Shown here one piece after another: positions 1-8,722 of a stretch of 64,000 nucleotides of DNA. Source of the DNA: Bradyrhizobium guangdongense (lineage in GTDB: Bacteria; Pseudomonadota; Alphaproteobacteria; Rhizobiales; Xanthobacteraceae); NCBI RefSeq assembly GCF_004114975.1, contig NZ_CP030052.1, positions 496,001 to 560,000 of the forward strand, written 5' to 3'. The notes beneath the pieces were generated by a model. The model had not been told where the DNA came from. It made no database searches and saw only the letters and a list, made by a program, of their open reading frames with translations. Both the position numbers and the translations under genes were made by a program. The stretch's first letter is position 1. Each line of letters starts with the position of its first letter.

Positions 1-565
1 GCCCGAAATCATGGTTGTCGGCAGCCTGAAGCGCTGCAATGTAGGCCCTGCGTGCGGTGCCGGCTGTCTGCAAGCCGGCGGCGCCCCATGTAAAGCGCCG
101 GCCCCCAAGCTGCACGATCAACAAGTCAGCAGCCAATCGTGACCAGCGACCGTTGCCGTTTGGGAACGGATGTACGGATACGAGGCGGTGATGGAAGCGA
201 ACCGCAAGTTCGTCCGGTGGATAGGTGTTGTTCTCAATCCAATACCTTGCGTCGTCGAGCACCTGATGCAGCGAAATTTCGATCAGATGTGGCGCGACAC
301 CAAGATTGCGCTCCGTCGTTCGAAATTTTCCAGCCCAGCGCCAGACGCGTTCGAACATGCGCCGATGCAAACTCTTGAGAAAACTTTCCCGCGTCGGAAC
401 CTTGCGGCGGCCAAACGCCCAGCGGTTTGCCGTCGCGATGTTCTGCTGCTCCAGTTCGTTCAACTCGCTACGTAAGGTAATGTGCGTTGGGATAAGATCT
501 TCGCGCTCCTGAGGGGTCAGCGGTGTCGCGTGATCGTCGGCGGCATGCAGATCAGTCTCAGTCAT
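1..565 (-). CDS. Fic-domain 'mobile mystery protein B', partial at window edge
   Basis: This reading frame is open from an ATG at 565 to the left edge of the window, 188 codons without a stop. Residues 132-143 read HPFPNGNGRWSR, which fits the Fic/Doc signature HPFx(D/E)GNGRxxR, with Asn where Asp/Glu is usual. Fic proteins usually transfer AMP or a related group from a nucleotide to a protein target. The overall sequence is of the 'mobile mystery protein B' type, which is always found beside protein A. The start overlaps the stop of the upstream mmpA-type gene (ATGA), so the two are translationally coupled. Only a short C-terminus should be missing. A toxin role is inferred from the Fic fold and the pairing, not shown. 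Confidence 0.85.
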   Translation of the reverse strand, partial: MTETDLHAADDHATPLTPQEREDLIPTHITLRSELNELEQQNIATANRWAFGRRKVPTRESFLKSLHRRMFERVWRWAGKFRTTERNLGVAPHLIEISLHQVLDDARYWIENNTYPPDELAVRFHHRLVSVHPFPNGNGRWSRLAADLLIVQLGGRRFTWGAAGLQTAGTARRAYIAALQAADNHDFG

Positions 566-1014
566 TCGTCGTCCCAGAGGCGCGCGGGGCGTTTCAACAA
601 ATCCTCGATCGCTTGTTCCCGAAGCGCGCGGGCAGCCTGATTGTCCTCCACCGCTTGGTCCTCGAGCCGCATCGTTTGCTCGATAGCTCGTGATTGCCGC
701 TCGGCGACCTCAGCAGCTCGCTTGGTTACAACTTCTGCGAGGGGGCGGTCGGGTACAAGCACATAGACCAGCCTGCAGCCGAGGGCCTCGGCCGCGCGTT
801 GAAGCGTATTGAGGGTTACGCTGCCGCCTTGCTCGGATTTTTCGAGTTCCACGATGCGTGGCTGCGAAACCCCCAGCCTCTTGGCATATTGGGCGGTGGT
901 CATGCCGAGGGCGTCGCGGATCGCGCGAATCCAGCCCTTGGGAGGGCGCTGGGAGTGCGAGAGCGCTCGGAGCGCGGCAAAGCGGCTGTCGAGATGCCGG
1001 ATAGCGTCTTTCAT
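562..1014 (-). CDS. Helix-turn-helix 'mobile mystery protein A'
   Basis: A 150-residue cytoplasmic protein with an Xre-type helix-turn-helix at about residues 37-60 (GMTTAQYAKRLGVSQPRIVE). The C-terminal half is charged and probably helical. The sequence matches the mobile mystery protein A family, the DNA-binding partner of a Fic-domain protein, and the Fic gene follows with a 4-base overlap. By analogy with antitoxins it probably represses its own operon. Two copies of ATACCATAT lie just upstream and could be its operator. Its function as an antitoxin is inferred from gene order. Confidence 0.8.
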   Translation of the reverse strand: MKDAIRHLDSRFAALRALSHSQRPPKGWIRAIRDALGMTTAQYAKRLGVSQPRIVELEKSEQGGSVTLNTLQRAAEALGCRLVYVLVPDRPLAEVVTKRAAEVAERQSRAIEQTMRLEDQAVEDNQAARALREQAIEDLLKRPARLWDDE

Positions 1015-1024
1015 CCGATAAGAT

Positions 1025-1066
1025 ATACCATATAACGAGCTGATAAATCTATAAGGAATACCATAT
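1025..1066. promoter_or_regulatory. Direct repeats ATACCATAT upstream of mmpA, putative operator
   Basis: ATACCATAT occurs at 1025-1033 and again at 1058-1066, in the same orientation, 33 bases apart (about three helical turns). The tract is AT-rich and lies 11-52 bases upstream of the HTH gene start. It is a likely promoter/operator region; binding is inferred. Confidence 0.4.
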
Positions 1067-1260
1067 TAATATTTCCCGCGGTAATAAGCTTTTTCTTATA
1101 ATACACAAGGTTGACAATAAGATAAATCTTATCGAAGTGACGCAGGGCCTTCACTACGACCTTTCGTCAACCATTTAACATCATTGCAGAAGTAAGCGAC
1201 GAGCCACCCCAGGGCGGCGGTGGCGGACCGAATCCGGGTCCGCGTTCTGGTTAGTGGCCT

Positions 1261-2178
1261 CTAGGGCTGCAGCTGCAAGGGCCGGCGGACACCGCTGCCC
1301 TCGTCCCGAAAGGCAAGCTCGCGCAGGCGCGGTAAAACAGGATTGCGATTGTCACTTCTCCAGATGGCGTGCAATTCAGCAAAGATAGAGCGCCCAAAGC
1401 GGATAGGCCGAAACACGACATTGTCGAAGCAGGCATTGCGGGTCTCTCCGGGAACAATCGCAAGACCCAACCCCGTGCTGACCAGCGCGAGGATGGCTTG
1501 TGCCTGGCTCATCGACTGCACGACATTCGGCCGGATGCCGGCGGCTCCAAACGCCATGGTCAGCAGCGAGTTCATGTAGGGGCCAGCGCTCGAATACATG
1601 ATGAAGGGTTGCCCATCGAGCTGCTCAAGCTCGGGCCGGCGCCGCCCCGCGAGCGGGTGATCGAGTGGCAGGGCGAGCGCCAGCTCCTCGCGGAACACGC
1701 ATGCGCTTCTGACCGTCTCGGCCGTCTGCAATGGGCGCACCAAGCCGAAATCGATTTGCCCTGATTTGAGAGCTTCGAGCTGCTCGCGCGAGGTCAGCTC
1801 GACAAAGCTTGCTTCGATGTGCGGTAGTTCGCTGCGCAAGCACGAGGCAAGCCAAGGCAAATACCCGTAAGTTGTAGCACCCACGAAGCCGATCGTCAGG
1901 GCACCACCAGCCAATAAGGCTGCTTGTCGCGCAGCCTTCACCGCATTCTCCCGTTGCTGAAGCAGCCCTCGCGCTTCAGAGAGAAACGCCCTTCCAGCGA
2001 CGGTCAGCTCAACCGACCGGCTCGTTCGCTCAAGCAGCGTCACATCGAGCTGTTGCTCGAGCATCTGGATGTGCCGGCTGAGTGGCGGCTGAGTCATGTT
2101 GAGGCGCTTGGCCGCTCGCCCGAAATGAAGCTCGTCGGCAACCGCAACAAAGGCACGAATTTGTGCAAATTCGATCAT
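1261..2178 (-). CDS. LysR-family regulator next to aldarate cassette
   Basis: A 305-residue LysR-type regulator. The N-terminal winged HTH reads [28 protein letters not shown], and the rest is a periplasmic-binding-like effector domain. The ATG at 2178 is chosen because it puts the HTH at the usual distance from the N-terminus; a longer frame to 2352 would add about 58 unconserved residues. The gene is divergent from the MFS transporter at 2301, the classical arrangement for a LysR protein controlling its neighbours. The likely inducer is a hexarate or its breakdown product, inferred from the dehydratase downstream. Confidence 0.88.
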   Translation of the reverse strand: MIEFAQIRAFVAVADELHFGRAAKRLNMTQPPLSRHIQMLEQQLDVTLLERTSRSVELTVAGRAFLSEARGLLQQRENAVKAARQAALLAGGALTIGFVGATTYGYLPWLASCLRSELPHIEASFVELTSREQLEALKSGQIDFGLVRPLQTAETVRSACVFREELALALPLDHPLAGRRRPELEQLDGQPFIMYSSAGPYMNSLLTMAFGAAGIRPNVVQSMSQAQAILALVSTGLGLAIVPGETRNACFDNVVFRPIRFGRSIFAELHAIWRSDNRNPVLPRLRELAFRDEGSGVRRPLQLQP

Positions 2179-2300
2179 TGATAACTTTAAGGTATTAGCT
2201 CGATCCAAAATTGAGTTTAGACGTGAATTGATCCTGCGTCTAGGTTGGGCTCCGTGATCGGCGAGAGATCGATCCGGGAAAACCTCGACGGGAGGATCGT

Positions 2301-3653
2301 ATGTCAGGGAGCAGAGTGGCGCGCTTCCAATTTCGTTTCGTGATCTTGGCACTCATCACGATGTTGCTGGCACTAAGCAGCGGCGATCGAGCGACGCTCT
2401 CGATCGCGGGCCCCAATATGTCCAAGGCTCTTGGCATCAGCCCGGTCGAACTCGGCTGGATGTTTTCCGCTTTCGCATGGGCCTACGTGCTGGCTCAGGT
2501 GCCCGCTGGCTGGATCACGGACAAGCTCGGCGCAAAGCTCAGCATCCTGGTCGGATTGATCCTCTGGTCGGTCGTCACGTTCCTGATGAGCGGCGTGGCC
2601 TGGCTCGCCTATCCGTTTCTGGCCATGCTCGCCTTGCGCTTCCTGCTTGGCGTGTTCGAATCTCCAGTCGGGCCGGCTGCTGGGCGCATCATCGCTGCCT
2701 GGTTTCCATCGAGCGAGCGCGGCATTGCCGGCGCGATCTTCAACAGCGCGCAATATGTCTCCCTCGTGATCTTCACGCCTTTGATGGGCTATCTAGATCA
2801 TCGCTTCGGCTGGGAGCACATCTTCACTGTGATGGGCGTCCTAGGGCTCGCATTCTCCGCCCTCTGGTTCGTCACGTACTATCCGCCTGCTCAACATCCA
2901 AAAGTCGCGCCAGCTGAACTCGATCACATTCGCTCTGGTGGCGGCCTTGTCGACCTCGGCGCAGCTCCTGTGCGCTCCGCCGAGCGCGGTCCAAAATGGT
3001 CGGATCTGGCCGAAGTCTTCCGCAGCCGCATGCTCGTCGGCATCTTCCTCGCGCAGTACGGCATTACATCCATCACCTGGTTCTTCGTCTCCTGGTTTCC
3101 GAGCTATCTCGTCAAGGCCCGCGGCTTTTCGGTACTCGACGCAAGTTTAGTGGCGACCATCCCGGCCATCGCCGGCTTCGTTGGCGGCGTCATGACCGGC
3201 TTCTTCTCAGATTGGCTTCTTCGCAGGACCGGATCGCTAAGCACCGCGAGGAAGACGCCGATTACGATTGGTCTGTTGATGACGATGCTGATCATCGGCT
3301 GCAATTACACAGACTCCACCACGTTGATCCTAGTCCTGATGAGCGCCGCCTTTTTCGGCAAGGGCTTTGGATCGCTAGGTTGGACCGTAGTGGCCGATAC
3401 CGCGCCAAAAGAAGTCATCGGGCTGACCGGCGGCGTCTTCAACGCGATCGGTAATACTGCCGGCATCACGACCCCGGTTGCGATCGGCTACATCCTTGCA
3501 GCGACCGGATCCTTCAATGGCGCGCTGCTCTATGTCGGCCTCCATGGCCTACTCGCCATTATCAGCTACTGGGTCATCGTGGGCCCGATTCAACGTGCCG
3601 TCATTCAGGAAAGGCCCGAGCTTCCTCGCGCTGCGCCAATACCAGCCGAATAG
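2301..3653 (+). CDS. MFS transporter, glucarate/galactarate type
   Basis: A 450-residue membrane protein of the major facilitator superfamily, anion:cation symporter branch, with about twelve hydrophobic segments. The N-terminal part (SSGDRATLSIAGPNMSKALG) and the region around VPAGWITDKLGAK resemble hexuronate, glucarate and galactonate carriers. It lies 47 bases before the talarate/galactarate dehydratase and probably supplies its substrate. Divergent transcription from the LysR gene suggests substrate-inducible expression. Exact specificity cannot be read from sequence. Confidence 0.85.
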   Translation: MSGSRVARFQFRFVILALITMLLALSSGDRATLSIAGPNMSKALGISPVELGWMFSAFAWAYVLAQVPAGWITDKLGAKLSILVGLILWSVVTFLMSGVAWLAYPFLAMLALRFLLGVFESPVGPAAGRIIAAWFPSSERGIAGAIFNSAQYVSLVIFTPLMGYLDHRFGWEHIFTVMGVLGLAFSALWFVTYYPPAQHPKVAPAELDHIRSGGGLVDLGAAPVRSAERGPKWSDLAEVFRSRMLVGIFLAQYGITSITWFFVSWFPSYLVKARGFSVLDASLVATIPAIAGFVGGVMTGFFSDWLLRRTGSLSTARKTPITIGLLMTMLIIGCNYTDSTTLILVLMSAAFFGKGFGSLGWTVVADTAPKEVIGLTGGVFNAIGNTAGITTPVAIGYILAATGSFNGALLYVGLHGLLAIISYWVIVGPIQRAVIQERPELPRAAPIPAE

Positions 3654-3699
3654 ACGCCGGGCCGCAGAAGAGTATTCAACGACGAAAGAGGACGAACAG

Positions 3700-4896
3700 A
3701 TGAACTTTATGCAAAACACGACACGCATCATTGCCAATCCGCTAGCTGCGGGACTTGCGCCCGGCGAAGCCACCACCGATCGAATCGCATGGGTCAAGCT
3801 ATCGCTGGTTTTCCTTCCACTTGCCGCACCGATCAGCGACGCGAAGGTGCTTACCGGCCGCCAAAAGCCGCTCACGGAGATCGCGTTCCTGTTCGCGGAG
3901 ATCGAAACCGAGCAGGGCCATAGTGGCATCGGCTATAGCTATTCGAAGCGCGCGGGAGGGCCCGGGCAGTTCGCTCATGCCAAGGAAATTGCCGGTGAAC
4001 TTATAGGTGAGGATCCCAATGACATCGCGCGCATCTGGGACAAGCTGGTCTGGGCCGGCGCTTCCGTCGGGCGTAGTGGACTGTCAACCCAGGCAATTGC
4101 CGCCTTTGACATTGCGTTGTGGGATCTCAAGGCCAAGCGAGCGAAGCTGCCGCTGGCCAAATTGCTCGGCGCCCACCGAGATTCGGTTCGCTGCTACAAC
4201 ACATCCGGCGGCTATCTCTCCATGCCCATCGAGGAGGTCAAGGAGCGCGTCTCGATGGCGCTCGAAAAGGGCATCGGCGCCATCAAGCTCAAAGTCGGCC
4301 AGCCCGACCCGATGGTTGATCTCGCCCGCATCGAGGCAGTGCGCAAACATATTGGCGACGTACCGCTGGCGATCGATGCCAATCAGCAATGGGACCGCAC
4401 GACTGCACTGAGGTTTGGTCGCATTGCCGAGCAGTTCAGCCTGACCTGGATCGAAGAGCCGCTGGATGCTTACGATTACGAAGGGCATGCCGCGCTCGCC
4501 AAGGAGCTTGCAACCCCGATCGCCACGGGTGAGATGCTAACAAGCGTCGATGAACATTACGAGCTGATCCGGCACAATTCGGTCGACTTCATTCAGCCAG
4601 ACGCCCCCCGCGTCGGGGGCATCACCCCCTTCCTGAAGATCCTCGCGCTTGCCGACCATAAGAAGCTGCAGCTCGCTCCCCATTACTGCATGGAGATCCA
4701 CCTTCATCTGACGGCGGCTTACGGCCGCGAGCCCTGGGTCGAGCACTTCGAGTGGTCGGAAGCCATGTTCAACGAGAAACTCCATGTCGTGAATGGACGC
4801 ATGATCGTGCCAAACCGACCGGGCCTCGGCTTCAGCCTCTCGGATCAGGCTCGGGCATGGACTCGCGCCACTCACGAAGCCGGAAAGCGGCCCTAA
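3700..4896 (+). CDS. L-talarate/galactarate dehydratase (enolase superfamily)
   Basis: A 398-residue member of the mandelate racemase subgroup of the enolase superfamily, very close along its length to the Salmonella L-talarate/galactarate dehydratase as I recall it. The expected catalytic residues are visible: KxK at 196-198 (IKLKVG), metal ligands Asp226 (DANQQW), Glu252 (EEPLDAYD) and Glu278 (GEMLT), and His328 (APHYCME). It removes water from L-talarate or galactarate to give a keto-deoxy-hexarate. The ATG at 3700 is preferred because homology begins there; the upstream extension overlaps the transporter gene. It is the second gene of the cassette. Confidence 0.9.
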   Translation: MNFMQNTTRIIANPLAAGLAPGEATTDRIAWVKLSLVFLPLAAPISDAKVLTGRQKPLTEIAFLFAEIETEQGHSGIGYSYSKRAGGPGQFAHAKEIAGELIGEDPNDIARIWDKLVWAGASVGRSGLSTQAIAAFDIALWDLKAKRAKLPLAKLLGAHRDSVRCYNTSGGYLSMPIEEVKERVSMALEKGIGAIKLKVGQPDPMVDLARIEAVRKHIGDVPLAIDANQQWDRTTALRFGRIAEQFSLTWIEEPLDAYDYEGHAALAKELATPIATGEMLTSVDEHYELIRHNSVDFIQPDAPRVGGITPFLKILALADHKKLQLAPHYCMEIHLHLTAAYGREPWVEHFEWSEAMFNEKLHVVNGRMIVPNRPGLGFSLSDQARAWTRATHEAGKRP

Positions 4897-4903
4897 TAAA
4901 CAG

Positions 4904-4937
4904 AAGGCTGGTCCGGCCCCGCCGGCCCAGCCTTTTG
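4904..4937 (+). terminator. Hairpin terminator after dehydratase gene
   Basis: AAGGCTGG at 4904-4911 pairs with CCAGCCTT at 4927-4934 around a GC-rich loop, followed by a short T run. It lies seven bases after the dehydratase stop and may reduce read-through into the lactonase gene. Confidence 0.6.
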
Positions 4938-4979
4938 AGGCCGAGTAGACTTAGCAGCACGTTACGAGGAGTTGAACGC

Positions 4980-6230
4980 ATGAACCGCGCAGTGTCACTC
5001 AGCCGCCGTACGTTTGTAGGCCTCCTTGCCGCAGCGGGGCTATCGCCACGAGCAGTTGCTGCGCAGAACACAGCTCGCGCGGTCCTCTACGTCGCAGTTG
5101 GGTCCGAGCTGATGTGTTACGAGGCCGACGACACGAAGCTCGCCTTGCAGAAAATTGACACTATTCGCGTGCCAGAGGCGGTTCAGTACGCCTGGAAGCA
5201 TCCATCAAAGCCGCTGCTCTACGTGGCTTTTAGCAACCGGTATACCTCCAAGGCTGACGACCGGCACGGGGTCGCGGTCTATGCGATCGATCAAGACACG
5301 GGGCGGCTGCAGCAATTTGGAGAGCCTGTCTTTCTCAAGAACCGCCCAGTTAACCTCACGCTCGATCCGGCAGGGCGCTATCTGCTTGTTGCTTACAACA
5401 TGCCGTCAGATCTGACCGTCCATGCGCTCGGGGAGAACGGCTCCATCGGAGTTGAAATCAAGCAGTCCGGCTCAATCGATGCCGGCATCTATGCTCACCA
5501 AGTCCGTGTCTCACCGTCTGGCAAGCTCGTCGTGCTTCCGACGCGCGGCAACGATCCGGGCGCCGGCAAGCCCGAAGATCCCGGAGCCCTGAAAGTCTTC
5601 CGATTTGAAGCGGGGCAGCTTTCGCATGAGACTTCGATCACTAAAGGAAACGGACTTGGCTTCGGCCCGCGGCACGTCGACTTTCATCCGGAAAAACCGT
5701 GGATGTTCGTATCGATGGAACGCAACAACCAGCTGCTGGTCTATGGGACGAGTGACGAAGGCATCGATCCTAAGCCGCTGTTCGAAAGATATACTGCTGA
5801 AAACCACGAAGCTAGGCTACCGGTCCAGTTCGTCGGCCCCATCCACGTGCACCCCAACGGCCGGTTCGTCTATCTTGCCAACCGCTCGGACGGAACGATC
5901 GATTTCGCGGGCCGAAAGGTCCATGGGGAGGGAGAAAATACTGTCGCCGTGTTTTCGATCAATCCCGCAAGCGGAGAGCCGACGCTCATCCAGACCATTG
6001 ATACCCTGACCTTCCATTGCAGGACATTCTCAATCCATCCGGCCGGACGAATGCTGGTCACAGCTGCGGTTGCGCCGCTTGACGTTCGCGACGGTGGCGC
6101 CGTTCGGACGGTTCCAGCAGGGTTGACAGTATTCGACGTCGCCGACGATGGCAAACTGAACTTCGCTCGCAAATACGAGGTCGATATCGGCAAAGATTGG
6201 ATGTTCTGGTGTGGAATGGTTGCTCTCTGA
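4980..6230 (+). CDS. Exported lactonase-like beta-propeller protein
   Basis: A 416-residue protein of the 6-phosphogluconolactonase/YbhE-like seven-bladed propeller family. Repeated blade motifs are visible (HPSKPLLYVAF, DPAGRYLLVAYN, HPNGRFVYLAN, HPAGRMLVTAA). The N-terminus has a Tat-like SRRTFVG motif, a hydrophobic stretch and an AVAAQ cleavage region, so it is probably exported. The ATG at 4980 has a gagga ribosome site upstream; an in-frame upstream extension overlaps the dehydratase gene. Next to aldarate genes, a role in hydrolysing sugar-acid lactones is plausible, but the substrate is not shown. Confidence 0.8.
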   Translation: MNRAVSLSRRTFVGLLAAAGLSPRAVAAQNTARAVLYVAVGSELMCYEADDTKLALQKIDTIRVPEAVQYAWKHPSKPLLYVAFSNRYTSKADDRHGVAVYAIDQDTGRLQQFGEPVFLKNRPVNLTLDPAGRYLLVAYNMPSDLTVHALGENGSIGVEIKQSGSIDAGIYAHQVRVSPSGKLVVLPTRGNDPGAGKPEDPGALKVFRFEAGQLSHETSITKGNGLGFGPRHVDFHPEKPWMFVSMERNNQLLVYGTSDEGIDPKPLFERYTAENHEARLPVQFVGPIHVHPNGRFVYLANRSDGTIDFAGRKVHGEGENTVAVFSINPASGEPTLIQTIDTLTFHCRTFSIHPAGRMLVTAAVAPLDVRDGGAVRTVPAGLTVFDVADDGKLNFARKYEVDIGKDWMFWCGMVAL

Positions 6231-6313
6231 GCATGCAGCTCTGCACGACGCGCTCGCGGGAGCTCTCGCACGAGCGGGCGCCTTATGTAGGCGAACGAAC
6301 GAGCTTTGCCAGC

Positions 6314-7609
6314 TTACGACGTCTGTTGCCTAGTCGGCGCAATCAGAACGGCCCGAATGTCATTGACATTTGTGAGAGTGGGACCTGTTCGAACGAGATC
6401 ACCAAGACGCTCGAAAAAGGTGTAACTATCGTGAGCCGTCAGAAGCGCGCGGGCATCGAGCTGGCTCGCAGCGGCGCGATGCAAGGTATCTGGCGTCACC
6501 AAAGCGCCGGCGGCATCCTCCGTTCCATCAATCCCGTCACTATCCCCGGCAATGGCCCAAATGCCCGCCGCTCCATCAAGGGCCACCGCAAGTCCGAGCA
6601 AGAACTCGGTATTGCGACCACCACGACCTGCTCGGCCATGACCGATGCTAACTGTCGTCTCTCCTCCTGAAAGCAGAACGGCCGGCGCCTTTACAGGATG
6701 CCCGTGCTGAGCGACCGACCGGGCAATTCCGGCCATCATGGTACCGAGCTCTCGGGCCTCCCCCTCGATTGCGTCCCCAAGTACAACAGCGCTCAATCCC
6801 TCGCGCTTGGCGAGCTGCGCTGCAGCATCAAGGGCCGTGAGTGGCGCGGCGATAATACGGACATCTTCGGCAATGTCCCCAGGCTTCGCCGTATCTTGTC
6901 CGCCGTCTAGAACGGCTTGCGCAGAGTCGGGCAGCTTGATCCCGAAACGGCGAACGATCTCGCGCGCATTGGCCTTCGTGCTGGCATCCGGCAGCGTCGG
7001 GCCGGAGGCGATCGCAGCCGGATCGTCCCCCGGAATGTCTGAGATCACGAGGGTGAGGAGGCGCGCAGGGCGCGCTGCAAGCGCCAGCCGACCGCCTTTG
7101 ATCGCCGACAGGTGCTTGCGCACCACATTCATCTCCGCAATCGTCGCCCCGCTCGCGAGTAATGCCCGGTTTACCGCTTGCTTGTCCGCGAGGGTCATCG
7201 GAGGGGCGGGAAGGGCCATCAGTGCGGACCCGCCACCGGACATCAACGCTAGGACCAGGTCATCCTTCGTCAGCCCTCTGACCGCATCCAGCATCCGCAG
7301 CGCCGCGGCCTCGCTCGAGTGGTCCGGGACGGGGTGCGACGCCTCAAGGACTTCGATCCCGCCCGCCGGCACCGCGTGCCCGTGCCGCGTCACAACGACC
7401 CCCGACAATTCGACGTCGGGCCAGGCCGCATCGACCACCGCAGCCATTGCCGCGGACGCCTTGCCGGCTCCGACAACAATACAGCGTCCGCTGGGCTTTG
7501 GCGGCAGATGCGTCGTGACGGCTATGCGCGGATCAGCGCTCGCGATTGCGGCATCAAAGAGTTGCCGCAGCAAGCTGCGAGCCCGTGCGTCGGTCCACAC
7601 AGCGGACAT
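6314..7609 (-). CDS. ttuD: Glycerate 2-kinase / hydroxypyruvate reductase-type protein (TtuD)
   Basis: A 431-residue protein of the MOFRL/glycerate kinase family. The N-terminal domain has VVGAGKASAAMA and LMSGGGSALMALP; the C-terminal MOFRL domain has LLSGGETTVS and GRGGRNTEFLL. The family phosphorylates D-glycerate to 2-phosphoglycerate and was first named hydroxypyruvate reductase in tartrate regions. It starts 9 bases after the tartrate dehydrogenase gene and is the last gene of a three-gene minus-strand operon. In the known ttu pathway its product would feed pyruvate kinase, whose gene (ttuE) is broken at 13741. Confidence 0.88.
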   Translation of the reverse strand: MSAVWTDARARSLLRQLFDAAIASADPRIAVTTHLPPKPSGRCIVVGAGKASAAMAAVVDAAWPDVELSGVVVTRHGHAVPAGGIEVLEASHPVPDHSSEAAALRMLDAVRGLTKDDLVLALMSGGGSALMALPAPPMTLADKQAVNRALLASGATIAEMNVVRKHLSAIKGGRLALAARPARLLTLVISDIPGDDPAAIASGPTLPDASTKANAREIVRRFGIKLPDSAQAVLDGGQDTAKPGDIAEDVRIIAAPLTALDAAAQLAKREGLSAVVLGDAIEGEARELGTMMAGIARSVAQHGHPVKAPAVLLSGGETTVSIGHGRAGRGGRNTEFLLGLAVALDGAAGIWAIAGDSDGIDGTEDAAGALVTPDTLHRAAASQLDARALLTAHDSYTFFERLGDLVRTGPTLTNVNDIRAVLIAPTRQQTS

Positions 7610-7618
7610 TGGGGGGCT

Positions 7619-8695
7619 TCACGCGTTTTCCGCTTGGATCGCGCTCACGACAGCGTCTGTCACCTTGCGGGTGTTCGCCGATCCTCCAAGGTCTGGCGTA
7701 TGCAGTTCGGGGTTGGCGGTGACGCGCTCGATTGCCTTCATGAGCCGCTGCGCGGCTGCATTCTCCCCCAGATGCTCAAGCATCATAACCGCCGACCAGA
7801 ATGTCCCGACGGGATTGGCAATGCCCTTGCCTGTGATGTCGAAGGCGGAGCCATGGATGGGCTCGAACATCGATGGGAATTTGCGCTCGGGATTGAGATT
7901 GGCGGTCGGGGCGATGCCAAGCGAACCGGCAAGGGCAGCGGCAAGGTCGGACAGCACATCAGCATGGAGATTGGTAGCCACGATCGTATCGAGGCTCTGC
8001 GGGCGCATGACCATGCGCATCGTCATGGCATCGACCAGCATCTTGTCCCACGTCACGTCAGAAAACTCGCGCGCGACCTCCGCTGCAATTTCATCCCACA
8101 TGACCATTGCATGCCGCTGTGCATTGGATTTCGTCACGACGGTCAACAACTTGCGGGGACGAGACCGTGCAAGGCCGAAGGCAAAGCGCATGATCCGCTC
8201 CACACCGGCGCGCGTGAACATAGCGACATCGGTTGCTGCCTCCAAAGGAGATCCCTGATGGACCCGTCCGCCGACGCCCGCATACTCGCCTTCCGAATTT
8301 TCCCGAACGATGACCCAGTCGAGCTCCTTGTCCTTGACGGCACGCAAGGGCGAGGTGATGCCGGGAAGGATGCGGGTCGGACGCACATTCGCATATTGAT
8401 CGAACGGCTGACAGATCGCGAGCCGCAGGCCCCAAAGCGTGATGTGGTCCGGAATTTCTGGGTGCCCTGCGGAGCCAAACAGGATTGCATCGTGATTACG
8501 GATCAGATCGCGCCCGTTTTCGGGCATCATGCGGCCATGCCGCTTATAATATTCCCCACCCCAATCAAAGTGGTCGAAGTGAAAGGTGAATGCCCCATCG
8601 CGCTTCGCCAGCGCCTTAAGAACTTCGACGCCGGCATCCACAACTTCGGAGCCGATACCGTCGCCTGGGATTGCCGCAACGTTGTAGGTCTTCAT
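7619..8695 (-). CDS. ttuC: Tartrate dehydrogenase/decarboxylase (TtuC/DmlA family)
   Basis: A 358-residue NAD-dependent beta-decarboxylating dehydrogenase of the isopropylmalate/isocitrate dehydrogenase superfamily. It has IPGDGIGSEVV near the N-terminus, VRENSEGEYAGVGGR in the substrate loop and the FEPIHGSAFDITGKGIANP signature. Tartrate dehydrogenase and D-malate dehydrogenase share this sequence type; the transporter and glycerate kinase neighbours favour tartrate. Activity on L-malate-type substrates is also possible. It lies between the carrier gene (27-base gap) and ttuD (9-base gap), forming one operon. Confidence 0.88.
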   Translation of the reverse strand: MKTYNVAAIPGDGIGSEVVDAGVEVLKALAKRDGAFTFHFDHFDWGGEYYKRHGRMMPENGRDLIRNHDAILFGSAGHPEIPDHITLWGLRLAICQPFDQYANVRPTRILPGITSPLRAVKDKELDWVIVRENSEGEYAGVGGRVHQGSPLEAATDVAMFTRAGVERIMRFAFGLARSRPRKLLTVVTKSNAQRHAMVMWDEIAAEVAREFSDVTWDKMLVDAMTMRMVMRPQSLDTIVATNLHADVLSDLAAALAGSLGIAPTANLNPERKFPSMFEPIHGSAFDITGKGIANPVGTFWSAVMMLEHLGENAAAQRLMKAIERVTANPELHTPDLGGSANTRKVTDAVVSAIQAENA

Positions 8696-8722
8696 GAGAG
8701 ATATCCTTCCTCTTCCGTATGA

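Noticed and set aside
6738..8722. Two long plus-strand open frames over ttuD and ttuC
   Set aside because: Both are antisense to strongly conserved enzymes and show only low-complexity Arg/Ser/Ala-rich translations.
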